Of a stretch of 64,000 nt of DNA, positions 48,053 to 60,377 are shown one piece after another. A model generated the notes under the pieces. That model searched no databases and had not been told where the DNA came from. It was given only the letters and a program-made list of their open reading frames with translations. A program made the translations under genes and the position numbers. Origin of the DNA: Sarcocystis neurona (Eukaryota > Apicomplexa > Conoidasida > Eucoccidiorida > Sarcocystidae). The stretch lies in contig KL647309.1 in the NCBI GenBank assembly GCA_000727475.1, forward strand, positions 565,737 to 629,736, in the 5' to 3' direction. Position 1 is the first letter of the stretch, and each line of letters starts with the position of its first letter.

Positions 48053-50908
48053 CTACTGTTCTTCGCGCTCAACGCGACTCGCATGCCTCTGCCGCCCAAA
48101 AGTCCAGCCCAAAAATCTCCACATTGTTCGCCTGTACACGCTTGGCTGTTCTTTTGCACCATTAATCTTTCTACAACCGCTGCCAAACAAAAATGTCGAA
48201 TCCTGGCACGCCTCTTCGAGTTTGTGTTCTTTTGCTAATTCCCTTTCTCGATAAACAGAATGTCTTCGAGCGACTTCCAGATCTCTCCCAACTTCCCCGA
48301 GCACGCTCACAGCTGGACACGAGTGCCAGAATGTCTCCTGTGGGGAGGCTTGTGGGCCCTGGTTTTGAGCACGCCGCCTTCCTCCCACATCGCTGTCGTG
48401 CAGTCGCCAGTACGCCCTGTGTAACATTTCAGGAGCCTCTCGCTTCCGCTGATACATACGCGGTGCAACACGGGAGGTGGGACTATTAGACAGAAAGGGT
48501 GTCTCGTTGGACGCTCCGTGCAGGGACCTGAGCGATAAGTCTCCTTCGCGCTGAGGGCTATCAATCTGCCTCACAACTGGAGAAGACCCGGAAGTGTCTC
48601 GAGATGAACAGTCTGACGAACAGTCATCGGACGTAGTGCTTTCATCTTCTAGGGAATCGGTCGTGCCTTGAGTAGAGCCTCTGTTTGACATGTGAAGAAC
48701 AGTTGGATCAACCCCATCCTCCACATTCTGCCACAGCAGGAGACGCTGCTTTCGCCTTGTGTCATCAGAAGTGTTTCTTGAGTATCTTTTACTGGCACAG
48801 TCAATTGGAAGGCGACCATATCTTGCGAAGGCATCCGCACGGTGGAAAACCCCTGAGTCGACGGCACGAGGGTGGGTTCTCCACGACTTATAGCCACACA
48901 GGCAAAGCACCTTCGACGCTAGCTGCTGCTGGGAGGGTGCACCACTGAGACCGTAGTAAATTTCCTTGTGAGCTTGAAGAGGAATCGAGGTGGCTGTACT
49001 CTCCGCCGCTGGCTGGGGTGCGACCAGAGCAGCACGGTTATGTCGATCCGTTTCGTTCATCTCTTCCGTGCCGTGTTTCCCTTTTGGCTCCCATTTCCGG
49101 CGAGGCCGCGCCTGCACTAGCTGCATTACATTGGGGGGACTGCCGTCTGCCACAGTAGCAGAAGCACATATCTGCCCAACACCAGCGGACGCCGGGGTAT
49201 GCTTGGTGTGTGCCATTCTCGAGAACCCGTGCTCACAAGGAACTTCGGTCAATTTTGGATGGTCACTGGCCAACTCAGCGCCAGGCTCGCTTATTGCAAG
49301 ATTGTTTTCATTTGGAGTTGAATGAACCCTTCTCGCTTCAAGCAAACCTATAGAGGACAGTGTATCGACAGCGAGCTGCATCTGCTGTTCCCATCTTTCA
49401 GGTTCAGTAGAATAAACGAACTCTTTCAAAGCAACCACCGTGGGGTCGTTCTTTATTTGGAACTCGTAGTCTTCACGTGTACAGTCACAGGGAGAACTGA
49501 TGTGGTTAAGATTATCAGTAGCGGTTGCGCTGGAAGAAAGCCACGCCGTAGACCGCGTAGTACACCAGTCTGTAGGAGGTGTGTAGGGCCTTGCCCCACT
49601 TTGACTAGGGACAAAGGGAGGGCCTGCAAGATCTTCAGCAGTTGTCAATAGCTTTTCTGAGTCCGACAAACCGGATTCATCTCCGCCGTCCACAGTATGT
49701 GTTTGTTCTACATTCGCCGGGCGCTCGCATCGGCTCGATGCAGCCAGTAAGTTTGCTCCGCTGGAAGAATCCTGCGTTGTACATCTTCGACTTTGAAATT
49801 TTCCAGCCGATCCACTCACCCCCACGTTCGGAGATACGTCAGATGTTGTGGACTGACAGCTTTCCTCTTTTCCGGCCGGATTTCTTACGAAGTGTCTCGT
49901 GACTTGATTGCTCCTGTCCTCTTTGGAAACCTCACGCTTTAAGGAAGGCAGTTCCTCAGCCAGGCTCACAAGGATTGCAGACGCTGTCGCATCTTCGTCA
50001 TCATCCAAGTTAAAAGGGATCTGAGGACTAAGCGGTGGCCTGTACTCGTCTCTGGGAAACATCCACGAGTGCTCTATAATCTGGCAGGCGACAGCAGGGT
50101 CTGCATGGTCACTACAAGTTGCTTGCTGTCGAGATTGTGGAAGCATGACATGGGGAGCTTCTGGATGCAGGCGCTTTTGAATAACATTCGACTGGATATT
50201 TCCTTCCGCGCGGTAACCTTTTGGTTCAAACGTAGTGTGTGGGAGTGACAACTTTGTCTGGATGGATTCTGACGGTGCGCCGTCTGCCTCTTTTTGAGCT
50301 GTTAGGGACTGTGTCGCACTTCGCACTTTGGACGAAGGTGGCGTACTTCCGCAAGCGTTGTGGAGCGCTCGCCTCTCAGTTTTTGTAGGCCTCGAAGCTG
50401 GCGACGCAGGCAGGACACGGAGCACTTTTCCTCTCCTTTTCAAAGATGAATGGCCGCCTGGGAGCTCCGTTGTGTTTGTTGACTGTGTCGCTCGATGCAC
50501 GGTTGCCTTCCTGATACAGAAAACGCGCTCCCGTACACAGCCGCGACTTGAAATCAGGCATTTTACCTTCTGGCGTGCGAGCGTACGGAGAGGTACTTCA
50601 GGCGAACAGCGTGGGCTTTCGGCGACGGCGCTGCTCGGGAACGAAGTAGCGATTCTTCTGTTGTCGCTAATACTGGATGCTGCCAAGAGCCACAACAAGG
50701 ACAGGAAAAGGACGACGTCGACTTGCGGAGCCTTTTGCCACTCACCAGCGTCAGGCTGGAAAGAGCTACGACATACCTTTCCCAAATCTGGAAAGCACGC
50801 TTTCGCGATTCCCTGCACGGTAGAGAAGACAATTTGTGGTGTAGAATGGCCTGCAAGAGCGAGCTGCTCCGCGCCGTACGTGCACCTATATGTTACAAAG
50901 GGTCCCAC
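48053..50908 (-). CDS. Hypothetical protein, large, mostly disordered
   Basis: The 951-codon open frame is far too long for chance, but I recognise no domain. It is Ser/Thr/Arg-rich with low hydrophobicity. One helical stretch (VVALKEFVYSTEPERWEQQ) lies near the middle, and the C-terminus is basic and aromatic (YRRTMWRFLGWTFGRQRH). The only hydrophobic segment, near residues 64-76 (VDVVLFLSLLWLLA), falls within a 66-base stretch at 50745-50680 that begins GCTG|GTGAGT and ends CTCTTGGCAG. Removing it keeps the frame (DA|ASSISDNRR). So the membrane-like segment is probably an intron, and the protein would then be 929 residues and soluble. The start Met is provisional because more upstream exons may exist. 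Confidence 0.55.
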   Translation of the reverse strand: MGPFVTYRCTYGAEQLALAGHSTPQIVFSTVQGIAKACFPDLGKVCRSSFQPDAGEWQKAPQVDVVLFLSLLWLLAASSISDNRRIATSFPSSAVAESPRCSPEVPLRTLARQKVKCLISSRGCVRERVFCIRKATVHRATQSTNTTELPGGHSSLKRRGKVLRVLPASPASRPTKTERRALHNACGSTPPSSKVRSATQSLTAQKEADGAPSESIQTKLSLPHTTFEPKGYRAEGNIQSNVIQKRLHPEAPHVMLPQSRQQATCSDHADPAVACQIIEHSWMFPRDEYRPPLSPQIPFNLDDDEDATASAILVSLAEELPSLKREVSKEDRSNQVTRHFVRNPAGKEESCQSTTSDVSPNVGVSGSAGKFQSRRCTTQDSSSGANLLAASSRCERPANVEQTHTVDGGDESGLSDSEKLLTTAEDLAGPPFVPSQSGARPYTPPTDWCTTRSTAWLSSSATATDNLNHISSPCDCTREDYEFQIKNDPTVVALKEFVYSTEPERWEQQMQLAVDTLSSIGLLEARRVHSTPNENNLAISEPGAELASDHPKLTEVPCEHGFSRMAHTKHTPASAGVGQICASATVADGSPPNVMQLVQARPRRKWEPKGKHGTEEMNETDRHNRAALVAPQPAAESTATSIPLQAHKEIYYGLSGAPSQQQLASKVLCLCGYKSWRTHPRAVDSGVFHRADAFARYGRLPIDCASKRYSRNTSDDTRRKQRLLLWQNVEDGVDPTVLHMSNRGSTQGTTDSLEDESTTSDDCSSDCSSRDTSGSSPVVRQIDSPQREGDLSLRSLHGASNETPFLSNSPTSRVAPRMYQRKREAPEMLHRAYWRLHDSDVGGRRRAQNQGPQASPQETFWHSCPAVSVLGEVGRDLEVARRHSVYRERELAKEHKLEEACQDSTFLFGSGCRKINGAKEQPSVYRRTMWRFLGWTFGRQRHASRVEREEQ

Positions 50909-51264
50909 ACGGCTTTGTCACTGGTACATCTCGAGCCGAAGGGTCCTCTGTGGTTCAGCATAGATACACGACAGTGGCCACCCAGAGTACTGCGCTCGGG
51001 TTTGCGGAGCGCAGCCGCGGGCCAGCAATACTAGTGTCAACGTGGTACACCATTTGCGTGCAGTGAATTTCTTAGAAGAGCAATTCTGCGTCTGCGTAGT
51101 CACCTTACAAAAAAGCCACACGGTGGTGCGCTCTTTTTCAGGAAGAAATCAAACGAAGCGCCACTACGCAAGTTATCATAGGCGTTTTACTATACGTGGC
51201 TGATTCCACAAAGCAGCGAACCTGCGCGGTTAATCTACGTTGTGTGCGTGGGTGCCGCCTTACA

Positions 51265-52491
51265 CTAACTTTCTATCCACTTGCCTGCTGGCTTCTCTGC
51301 GTCCGATCTTGACTCCTGCACAGAAGGGTACGTTCGCCTTGGCGCCAGTTGAGGATGTGGCTTAGGTTGACCTTTTCGAGAGGATGCGCAGGAGCCTGTA
51401 TACGTTCCCGTTGCTTTTGCGCATATCCCTGCAGCAATGTGGGCAGTGCCACCTTCTCCACGGCAGGTCCTGCCTGAGTTGGAGGAGTTTTTTTTCAACT
51501 CGCGCATGTCTACACTTTCACTTTTGCTTCCATCCCGCGGTATGTAAGAGTAACCCCGATCGGATTTCGCAGACAACGCTAAACAAGGAGTTTGAATATC
51601 TCCAGCATTTCTAAATGGTCTGCAAAGGGGTGCTCGCATTGCAGACTTTTCATCACACTCAGCACAAAACTCAGTCCGCACATCAGAGAGACTCGAGCAC
51701 TGCAGCGTGTGGAAGGATGCTTCTTCCTCTCCTTCTCGCTGGAGTTCCTTGGGGGAAGTCGACTGATTCTCCTTGTACGTCTTCTTAGTTCGTCCGCCTG
51801 GCCCGCACTGAAGCACTAGTACATCACCCGCTGCCCCTCGCCCTTCCGCCCGTGCCGGTCCGTGGGCGAGTCCAAGAGCCGCATGACTTCTTGCCCGCTG
51901 CTTTAAAATGTGCTTAGGGCTGCTGTAGCCTATTACAGAGCCACGTGAGGCACGCTGATACTGTTGCAGTCCATGCTTCAGAGCGGTGGCCGCTTCAGGC
52001 GAGGCAGCTGAGCGCGTCCAATCTCTTATAAGTGAAGCAGACGAACACACTAACTCTTGTTGTACGTTGCGTGCGTGAACACGTTGCCGAGAAGAGCTTG
52101 GCGCCTGTGAAAGCTCTCCTTCGCTCAACTCCGTCAATCGAGGATAGAGTGCGCCGGCTGGCCTCTCCCTTCTGTATTTTCTCACTAATTGTGGTAGACA
52201 ATGTGCTTGCCCTACTGAACGTGGGACCTCAAGTGAAGGGGGAACAGCCCTTGTTGAGAGGCGCTTTCGGGTTACCGGTGCCCTGTCAGCTGCGGATGTT
52301 GCCTTCCGTAGGCTTTGCGAATACGTGCACTTTGCCTCAGACAGCGAGGACTGTGGTGGAGCTCCTCGGACACAAGTTTTCGGAGCTTTTTCGTAGGTTC
52401 CTGCCGAACACGCGCGCTTCAATGCGCGACGCGGCAAATTGTTGCCTACTTGACCGCTCAGTTGATGCATGCTTCTGCGTTGCAGGGACAT
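51265..52491 (-). CDS. Hypothetical basic protein
   Basis: This 408-codon frame begins MSLQRRSMHQLSGQVGNN and ends GKWIES. It is rich in Arg, Ser, Lys and Ala with no membrane segment and no recognised domain. A CxxC occurs in EFCAECDEKSA, too little for a zinc site. It lies 360 bases upstream of the 951-codon frame on the same strand, so the two could be exons of one gene or neighbours. I found no good donor near its end to join them, so they are listed apart. Confidence 0.45.
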   Translation of the reverse strand: MSLQRRSMHQLSGQVGNNLPRRALKRACSAGTYEKAPKTCVRGAPPQSSLSEAKCTYSQSLRKATSAADRAPVTRKRLSTRAVPPSLEVPRSVGQAHCLPQLVRKYRRERPAGALYPRLTELSEGELSQAPSSSRQRVHARNVQQELVCSSASLIRDWTRSAASPEAATALKHGLQQYQRASRGSVIGYSSPKHILKQRARSHAALGLAHGPARAEGRGAAGDVLVLQCGPGGRTKKTYKENQSTSPKELQREGEEEASFHTLQCSSLSDVRTEFCAECDEKSAMRAPLCRPFRNAGDIQTPCLALSAKSDRGYSYIPRDGSKSESVDMRELKKNSSNSGRTCRGEGGTAHIAAGICAKATGTYTGSCASSRKGQPKPHPQLAPRRTYPSVQESRSDAEKPAGKWIES

Positions 52492-55320
52492 CAGATACTA
52501 CGTACAGAGCGTATCACGGAGCTATAACCTGTTAGGGCGCCCACGCTGAAATAGTTCAGTTGCTGGATTGCAGGAAGTCCAGTGTGGTGACAGCGCGGAC
52601 TCCTTGCACACGCTCCTGCCCACCCGCCGACACCCGTATAGGCCCACGAAAAATGAACGCGAAAAGGCCTCGCAACAAATGGATCTCAAGATTGACACTC
52701 GGAGGTCGCGCAGACGACCGCGGGAGCTCTGGTGGTGTTGCTTTGAATACGGACTTTATTCCCAGCAAAGATTGATTTCATTTGTGAGTCAGTCTACAGG
52801 GGATCTCATCGCGTTTTAGGGCTTCCTCTGCTTCCTGACAGCCCATCATCCAAATTCGACCCGTGCAAACGATACCACGCATCAAGTTCCACTCATCAAA
52901 ATTGAGGGCCTACACGACACCATCTGTTCGACTGTTACGGGGGATAATACCTATGCGCGCGTGCGTACATTTTGAAAGAATGAAGCGCTACTCCAGTTAG
53001 CAACTACTGGATTTTGCGCACTTTCACGAAAGCTACATGTTGAAGATATTTTTGCGAACGTTTGAGCGCAAGTCAAGCCTTCGCGTCGGTTCGCAGAAAA
53101 CATGTTGAGCAACGGCTTAACAAGGTCCGTCCAGAAGCATCCACCACCCCAGCGGGCAACAGGCTCTGTGCTTCAGAAATACGCCAGTACAACACACAAG
53201 CCAGGGGAAAATGCCGCCACAGGAGAAACGTATGATCGTATACAATGTAGACCGTTTCACGAGAGTAACCATCCTGTTGTCATGGTTCGAAAAGGCAGTA
53301 CTTTTGAACGTCGGACACCATGTAGTCCTGAAAGGCGGGAAAGCCGACGACTGCCCAGAGTAATCTGATTCTGGTAGTCCCACCGCTATACCCCCCTCTG
53401 TCAGGGTGTGCTGAGAGGTGTGTAGCCTCTGTGTGGGGTGTACAGAACAGCGATGCACTCACTGTAGGCACAGACAATAAGAGAAAAGTCGATGACCAAT
53501 TTTCCAAGCACTTAACCTCCACAATAACACGGCCGACAACTGAGGAAGTTTAGCACTACCACAGAAGGTGTGTATGTGTGATAGTGCTTCAAAAAACAGA
53601 CGTCGGCGCCGCGACACGCATCCGACAGCGGGGCCGCAGATTGGCTCGCCCTCCGGGTTGGGGGCGGAGGCGCACAATCTAGCGGGGAGACATGCTGCGA
53701 GCAGCAGTGGGGAAGGCACGTGCAATTCATCCCCCCTTACTCTAACTGGGGCTTCCATGTACAACTGGCAGTTTGAATAACAAAAGGCCGACCAATTTCC
53801 GCTCAAGCATCATTTCGGGAAACTCAGTACACTAGGGGTACTCCTTTTCTCGGCAACTTCCGCTTTTACATCGCGTGGAGTTCGCAGTAGAGTAGCCACC
53901 AGTTTGATGTGTCTACGAGCTGTAGATGCAGACGCAGCCCCACACGGCTGTTTTTCGCGGCCCTTTATTATAATATTCGGGGGGCAGATACCTCAGGCTT
54001 AAAAAGTCCCCATCGTACTCTGCAGTGGGTTACATGTACCATGGAACAGAGGCAGAACACGTACTGCTTTCTCTGTCGACCAGAAAAATTGGTGGCTTGT
54101 GCGGGTCTGCGCAGTCAAAACTCTGTAACTGTCCTGGTGATGGCTGTGAGGATGCCTGTACCTTATCGTAAGTACAGCGCTGACGATAGCAACCGGCAAT
54201 GACGCAGCTTACTTTTTGTTGTCCACATACATCGAACTGGATTGGTAGTCACATGGGTAGACAAGGCCTCTGTATCCGGTGTAGCCAGGCCGTATGGGGG
54301 CGCGCGGCGGACGCGAACCGTTTGATCATTTTACTCGTAGAAAAGTCTCTAGTGGTCTTCGTCCCCTGTAACGACATCTGCTGTTCTCTTTCGTCCAGCG
54401 TATGCTCTACTATTCAAAGACTTCGTACTGGTGTCCTCGCTGTTGTCCTGCAGCGTGCATCTTGTGCGCGACTGAACTCCGAGAAGCTCTGTTTCCAGAC
54501 GACGGTGTACCCAAGGTGCCGCGCACACGGTCCATCGATGCCAACACGTATGTTAATTGTCTTCCTCGTTAATAGAGTTGCATTTAATCTAGCGCGGTTA
54601 GTGGTGTTTGTCGACTAGAACGGGGACGTCGTTGCATCCAGCCGCAACTACTCTGGGCAGTTGTCAGGCTGCAAGCATCCTTGCATCTCTAAGCGTCTTT
54701 GAGAGCTGTGAGTCGGGAGCTTGTTCTGTAGCGCGTGGGGATGATGTTGGTGTAACTCAACTACGAGAGTTTCGCGTGTTTCTTGCTGGCCCGTAGATCG
54801 CAACTTTTGTCAACAGTTTATTTTTTCTGAAGGCGTCAATAAATAGATGTGTGAGTTCGCGACAAGTTGTTCTCGTCATAGATGAAGTTTCGTCTCTGCG
54901 TACCGTCCCAGATGAACGAAGATAAAAGTTCCTTGTACGTATCACCATACAGTCGGAAATACCTCCTTCCAGAAATCACCGTGCCCCGCCAGCACTACAC
55001 TATTTGGGAGCCATACACGTAGGTGACCGCTCCTCACTCACATCTAGCAACTAAGCTGCATCAGTGGCTGTCGACTCTAGCGGAAGACACACATTTTTCT
55101 TGGGGACCATCATCTTAATTTTTTTTAGCTCAGGGGCAGTTGGCCGCATGTCGGCGGCACTCACCACGCGTCACGATACAAACTAGTGCTGTATACTACA
55201 AGCAAAGTGTTTTCACAAACCCCCACGTGAGGGAGTACCCTATATCACGGCGCGCCCTTTCATACATTTTCTCAGAATTCAACAGAGCCGTCCTTTTCCA
55301 CACGGACTACGTATAAAGTA
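52492..55320. other. Gene-poor stretch
   Basis: Nearly 3 kb have only short frames without recognisable motifs. One cysteine-containing plus frame near 54040-54110 (QNTYCFLCRPEKLVACAG) could be an exon, but no clean flanking splice sites were found. Confidence 0.5.
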
Positions 55321-55327
55321 GTATACA

Positions 55328-58300
55328 TCATACGTAGTCACAGGTGTTGCCCATGGACGCAGCTCCATGTATAAGAGCGTGCGCCCGTTCCCGCATTGCT
55401 GTCGCCCAGATGTCTGGCTTTTTCACCAGGTCAGCAAACTCTTCCGTGGTGAAGATTGGAAGAAGGTATCTGACACTCAGTCTTTGTATGAAATCTCGCG
55501 ATGCGTCCCGACTTTCGTAGACGACCTTGCGCACAGCGACCGCCTCCACATCCTTCCTGAAAAGCACCCACGTTGGCCGTCCCAGTAACTCTCACGCATA
55601 AGAGACTAGCCACGCGGTGTACTTTCCTTCTTTCGAGTGAATGGCTGTGTCACAATGACGATGAGAGCTGCCATTCTCTAATCCTTTGGAACCTTCTGTG
55701 CACCCATTCCAGCGTGCATTAAGAACTAAGTGTGGAACACATCCACGTTACGTCAAGGCCTTATCCAGCGTGCAGAAAAGCGCCCAGAAGCAAGCACTTG
55801 TAAGACTTGCGGGAAGACAGGAAGGATTCAAGATTAAAAGTGGAGTGGTTCAGACTAAGGGTAGAATCTCCTTGCAGGTGCACCATGAGTGTTACATCTT
55901 CCTCACCCGATGTCAACACCCCCGTGTACATGAAATTCCAGTAACGGTCTGGACGGTAGCGTCTCCTCAGGAGAGCTCATATCGTTTGTCGCTGCCTGCG
56001 AGAACCTCAAATGACTGCAGACACAAAAAGGTTCTTCACGCGTTTCATCGTATAATGAAGGTCGTCCTGTTTCACGACAAAATCAACAAAATGGAACGCC
56101 GTAGTAGTATTCCCTCATGTGTGAAGGTTTCAGAGGTGTGTGTATAAGAATACGCTAGTTCTGTCAACTGGGTGGATGCCTGCGGGTGCATTAACACTCG
56201 TTTTTGTGCAGGGAGTGAGAATCTACGTACACGTACATGTCAGTGGAGTTGTGTGCAGGAAAAGGAAATCTATCTAGACGTATACGTCAAGTGAAGTTTA
56301 TGTTGTTGGGGTTGTTTTCCGAAAGGTGAGCATGCACCTACCACCATGGCGCGGAGATCATCGGGTGCCAGCATCTCTAAAATGTGCCACATATCACCCA
56401 AAGTGCCAACGCGCTCTCGTTGCGGGTCATCGTTCCCCGCTAGCGAAATTGAAACTCGGACCCTGCAGAATAATGTCGAAACGTTGCTCCTGAAACGGCG
56501 TTGCCTTCCCGGCGAGCCTAGCTGACTGAAGCAATATGCCTTCTCGGGATGAGGAGGTGATTTTCTGTTCGAAACAGGTGCAGGTGCCCTGCCTACGCAT
56601 GTGAGAAATTTAGAGTGCCTGGTGGCCAACCTGACGTGATTTTTCAAGACGAGAAACGCCTCGCAGTAACTGTGGGCGTCTGCGACTCTACAAGATTGAC
56701 AGATAACGTTGAATATCCCGTGCGTAGGTCGATGCTCCGACCGAACAGACGGATGATTGTATAGTCCTTTGAATAGAAGTGTATCCCTCTGTTGGCGCTG
56801 AACGGCAACTCGACCCTGGCGTACACAACGATGCCTGCGCAGAGTTGCACCATGTTGGAACGCTCACACACACCCGTGTTAAGCAGCAGGCGGTTCTGAC
56901 AAAAATACGCAGGAGCTGTTTTGAAAAGGACCAACTTACCTGTAGCGGCCGTCGTACAACCAATGGACTGTGCCGCTAGAAACGTCGATAGGCAGAATAA
57001 GGGGAACTTGATGTAGTATGGTGTTTTCGGCCTTTTCCAGTTTTGCTTTTGCACCGTATTCGTTGACGTGTGCGTTCTGCATTTTGTGTAGAAGGCGCTC
57101 TTTTGCTTCTGCGCTTTCTTTGGTGGCCACCTGGGCGATATAAATCAGCACACATTGCTGAATTTGAGTGAGAGACCGTAGTTCTGAGTTCTCTTTCTTC
57201 CCTGTGAGCCGAGAGGACAAGTACTGCAGAGCTGGATGAAGAGGAGGAACACGTGGTGCCACTGAATAATTTGGGGCCGTCATAACGTCGCCGTGCTTCA
57301 CTGCGCATGCTGTTGAGTGCTCTATGTGTGCACTTGTCCACTTCAGCCTTCCTGTGGTGCCGGGCGGACAATTCTCTGTCGCACGTGACTCGACTACTTC
57401 ACCACGCCCTTGCTTAAGAGAGGGGCGCAAATCCTGTAAAGCGCTTAGGGTAAAAGTGGGAGATGCAGGGCGCGCAGGACGGCAACTGGGGTGATCGTGC
57501 ACTCTGACGCTCTCTCCGTTCTGTAAACCCACACTTTTAACACGGAGTTTATTGTTAGCATGTTTCGTTGAGGAGCGTGGGAAGAGATGCAAATCTGCAC
57601 ACCCGTGCACGGCATGTATTCTGTGCTTTGAGTTATTGTGGGTCGACTGCGACCGAGTGGGGATACGGTGGACAGGGTCGTCCTTTGGATCGGATGTATA
57701 AATCTTTCGTGTTCCTGCTTCGTGCACGTGGCGATGTCCGCACGTGCCACCTCCACGGAGACAGTCACAAGTTATGATTTCAGAACCCGCTCTGCCGGGC
57801 CAATCCGTTCGTTCGCGTGTCTTCACGTTAGGCGGGTCACCAGAGGGATTATTTTCACCAGGGAAAAAACTGTTGCCGCCACAACTTTCAATCTCCTCTA
57901 GTGCTGCTTTGAGGCAGTCGTACGTCTTTGGCCCCCCTTTGTACTCCGAGAGAAAAGCGACACATGCAGAACGCAACTGGAACAAGCTGGAAGGGTCTTT
58001 TGTCGAGCGGATTCGCATTCTATTTGTCTGGCTCTTTTGTTTTTCTGAATGACATACAGTGCATCGTCCTCCTGTCTTGCCGGTCCCTTTTTCGGACGCG
58101 AATCGGATCTCCCTGTCCTCCGACGGTTCTGCCTGACAACCTGTTGAGTTGCTGGCAACGAGTGATGAACAACTGGCAGGCTTTGCACGTCTAATGCTTG
58201 TCAACGCGGAGGGGCGACCAGCTGCATCATTGACACAAGGCAGTGCACTACTGAGTTCTCTCATACGGACGCGTATCCCTCTTTTGTGTATGTCGCCAAA

Positions 58301-58339
58301 ATGCAGTACTTCCCATGTTTTAGACTCACGCGACTCCAA
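55328..58339 (-). CDS. Hypothetical protein, four-exon model
   Basis: I do not recognise the function. Exon 1 is 58339-56940 and ends TACAG|GTAAGTT. Exon 2 is 56462-56342 (after TTCTGCAG), encoding VRVSISLAGNDDPQRERV to LAPDDLRAMV. Exon 3 is 55995-55907 (after TCTCGCAG), encoding AATNDMSSPEETLPSRPLL to GGVDIG. Exon 4 is 55556-55328 (after GCTTTTCAG), encoding KDVEAVAVRKVVYESRDAS and ending GNTCDYV. Codon phases agree at all three joins, giving 612 residues. The first two-thirds are disordered and basic with a Cys/His patch (CDCLRGGGTCGHRH). From about residue 370 on the sequence is helical and well mixed (LTQIQQCVLIYIAQVATKE), so a folded C-terminal domain is likely. No signal peptide or membrane segment is seen. 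Exon 3 is the least certain. Confidence 0.6.
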
Positions 58340-59311
58340 AGGTATGTAGCCTTTTAATCAACGTGCTTACTCCTTTCTGCTTCGCCTTAGACTGCACACT
58401 TAGCAGTAAAAACTGGTCACCACACAGGTTCGGTTTTGTCGCAAAGCAGCTGCACCACATCCTTTTGAGCCGACCTGCGTGGTGGCGTCCACTCCTAGTA
58501 TCCCTTGTTTAGTGTATACTGTGCCCCACCTGCTCGATCAACAGCAGCTCTTTCCACCACCGTGCGGCTCTCCCGTTGCGCGCAGCCCTTTGTCACGAGC
58601 CACACCGCGCGCTGAGAAAGGCGCCTATGCCATCTGAGGAAATGTTTCGAAATGGGTGGAGGTCACGCGTGCTACTTCCTGATCCCGCTTACCATTCGCT
58701 ACACTGCCACCTCTCCCTTCGTGCAGACTAGATTGAGTGCCTTTGTTCTGGTAAGGGAGCGAGGCGTTCTCTTTGAAAATCTGCCTACTAGTGCATCGTC
58801 TGTTCGGTGCACCATAGCGTTTTTACTGACGTAATTTAATACTATTCGGCGACGGAAGTAACGTATAGCAACCGAGCTTTTCGTTCGACACACTTACCGT
58901 TTGCCTTACACGCAGGTGCATCAGTGCGACCTCGCGGAATCGGCAAATCCTTGACACTATTAACGTTCTTTAGCGGCGTCGATTTATTCTGTGTTGCCTG
59001 TGCTGTCTGCTTTGTATAACGCTCATTGCTCTCAACACAATTTCTCATGGTAGCCTCTCCCTGAGCGTGCTTCGTTGCGCTAACATACTGGCTTTCGCCA
59101 GTTGCACTGTCTGTAGAGGCATGTTTTTCCGAAAACTTTGCATTTCGAGTATCCCGTGGAACACCTTGGTGTTGTTTGCTTTGCCTGTCGGTTTTGCTCT
59201 CATGCGGAGAGTTAGAAGGCCCCGGATAATCTGTTGCTTCCGGCTGAACATACTGGCGACGCGTGGGGTTGACTGGTGTCGAGAGGGTAGTTGCTCTCTC
59301 TTGGTGCTGAT
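58340..59311. other. Intergenic, possible extra frame on the minus strand
   Basis: A Thr/Gln-rich 204-codon minus frame (58842-59456) overlaps the last exon of the next gene and ends near a CG|GTAAGTG donor at 58898. It is less convincing than the competing exon, so no gene is called. The rest shows nothing recognisable. Confidence 0.45.
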
Positions 59312-59993
59312 CTAGCACCTTCTGCGTATGTATGTATTCCCGTTGCGGTCCACGGTCGGCGGAAGAAGCGCGTTGTTTGCTGTCTTCTCCAGCGAGCACA
59401 CCACAAGGCGCATGCTCTGCGGGGCTTCCTGTCAGGCAGATATTTAGAAGGGGCATCCCATTCTTTGTACAACAAGTGGACAGCGGGAGACAGACGTGGT
59501 ATTTCTCACCACTCTACAGATTACAGAGCTCCACTCACCATTAGGTCTCTGTCCTGTGCCATCCGCTTGAGGTTCGGGATGAGTGGTGTCGAGCGCCTCA
59601 AAACTCGTGACTGAAAACGGACGTATATTACATTTGTAAGAAGCCATTTGTAAGTTCCTTGCTTACCCGTACAACTTTTTTAGGGAAGTCAGGGGAGCAA
59701 CTGAGTCCGTCCGGAGTCCGAAAAACGTCACCGGAAGGATTTTGCGAGCGTTTTGCTGGTGAAAAAGATACGCAAGCTTGTGCAGGAGCCCAGTCGGTAA
59801 AGATGTATATGCCGTGGAGCATGGATTGGCGCAAACGGCTTACAGGTATGTGTTTTAGCAATGCGGTGACTAGCACTTTTTTTTGAAGTGCTTCTCGATA
59901 CGTTGGGTCGACTGTGACGTCCGAATAATATGTAGAGCTCATGAGGTTGTGCGGGTTGCATTGATCCTCCTTGATGGGTAGAAGACAGCCCAT
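59312..59993 (-). CDS. Small hypothetical protein, four-exon model
   Basis: No family was recognised. The model is 59993-59844 (ending ALLKHIP before GTAAGC), 59755-59667 (QNARKILPVTFFGLRTDS), 59596-59539 (RSTPLIPNLKRMAQDRDLM before GTGAGT) and 59428-59312 (EAPQSMRLVVCSLEKTANN, ending YIRRRC). Phases agree, giving about 137 residues. The last two exons are the most convincing. The acceptor at 59597 is weak because a better TTTTCAG lies 14 bases upstream in another phase. The start could be further upstream. The protein is basic with no membrane segment. Confidence 0.4.
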
Positions 59994-60377
59994 AAGTCAA
60001 AGCGGACTTTTTGGCGGTGTGAAGGCGTCACCGTCCACCTTTGGTGGTGAGGGTACGGCACACATGTGCTGCGGCAAGGACAGAGAAAGTTTGCTACATT
60101 TTGGAAAGAAATTTCAAAGGGTGTATTGTCGTTCGCTTCCGACGGGAGAAAAACCCAGCCTAAAGGTGAAACGTCTACGCAGGCCATAGGTTTGACAGAA
60201 GTGGGTCGTGGTCACCATTAAAAAGCAGCTGCATTGCAGCTGGTCACGGAACGACGAGCAAACAAAGCCACCCCTGGGCTGTCGTATTGCAGGATTAATT
60301 GGGTAGACAGTCAGCCCGCGACGTGCTTCGCAGTTGACACGGAAGGAGCAACCGAATGTCATCTGTCCGGCCTAGCT

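Noticed and set aside
55686..56147. 153-codon plus frame
   Set aside because: It overlaps the third exon of the four-exon minus-strand gene and shows no motif. It is the weaker of the two readings, though neither is proven.
58842..59456. 204-codon Thr/Gln-rich minus frame
   Set aside because: It overlaps, in another frame, an exon that fits splice sites better and ends properly. It might still be a retained alternative.
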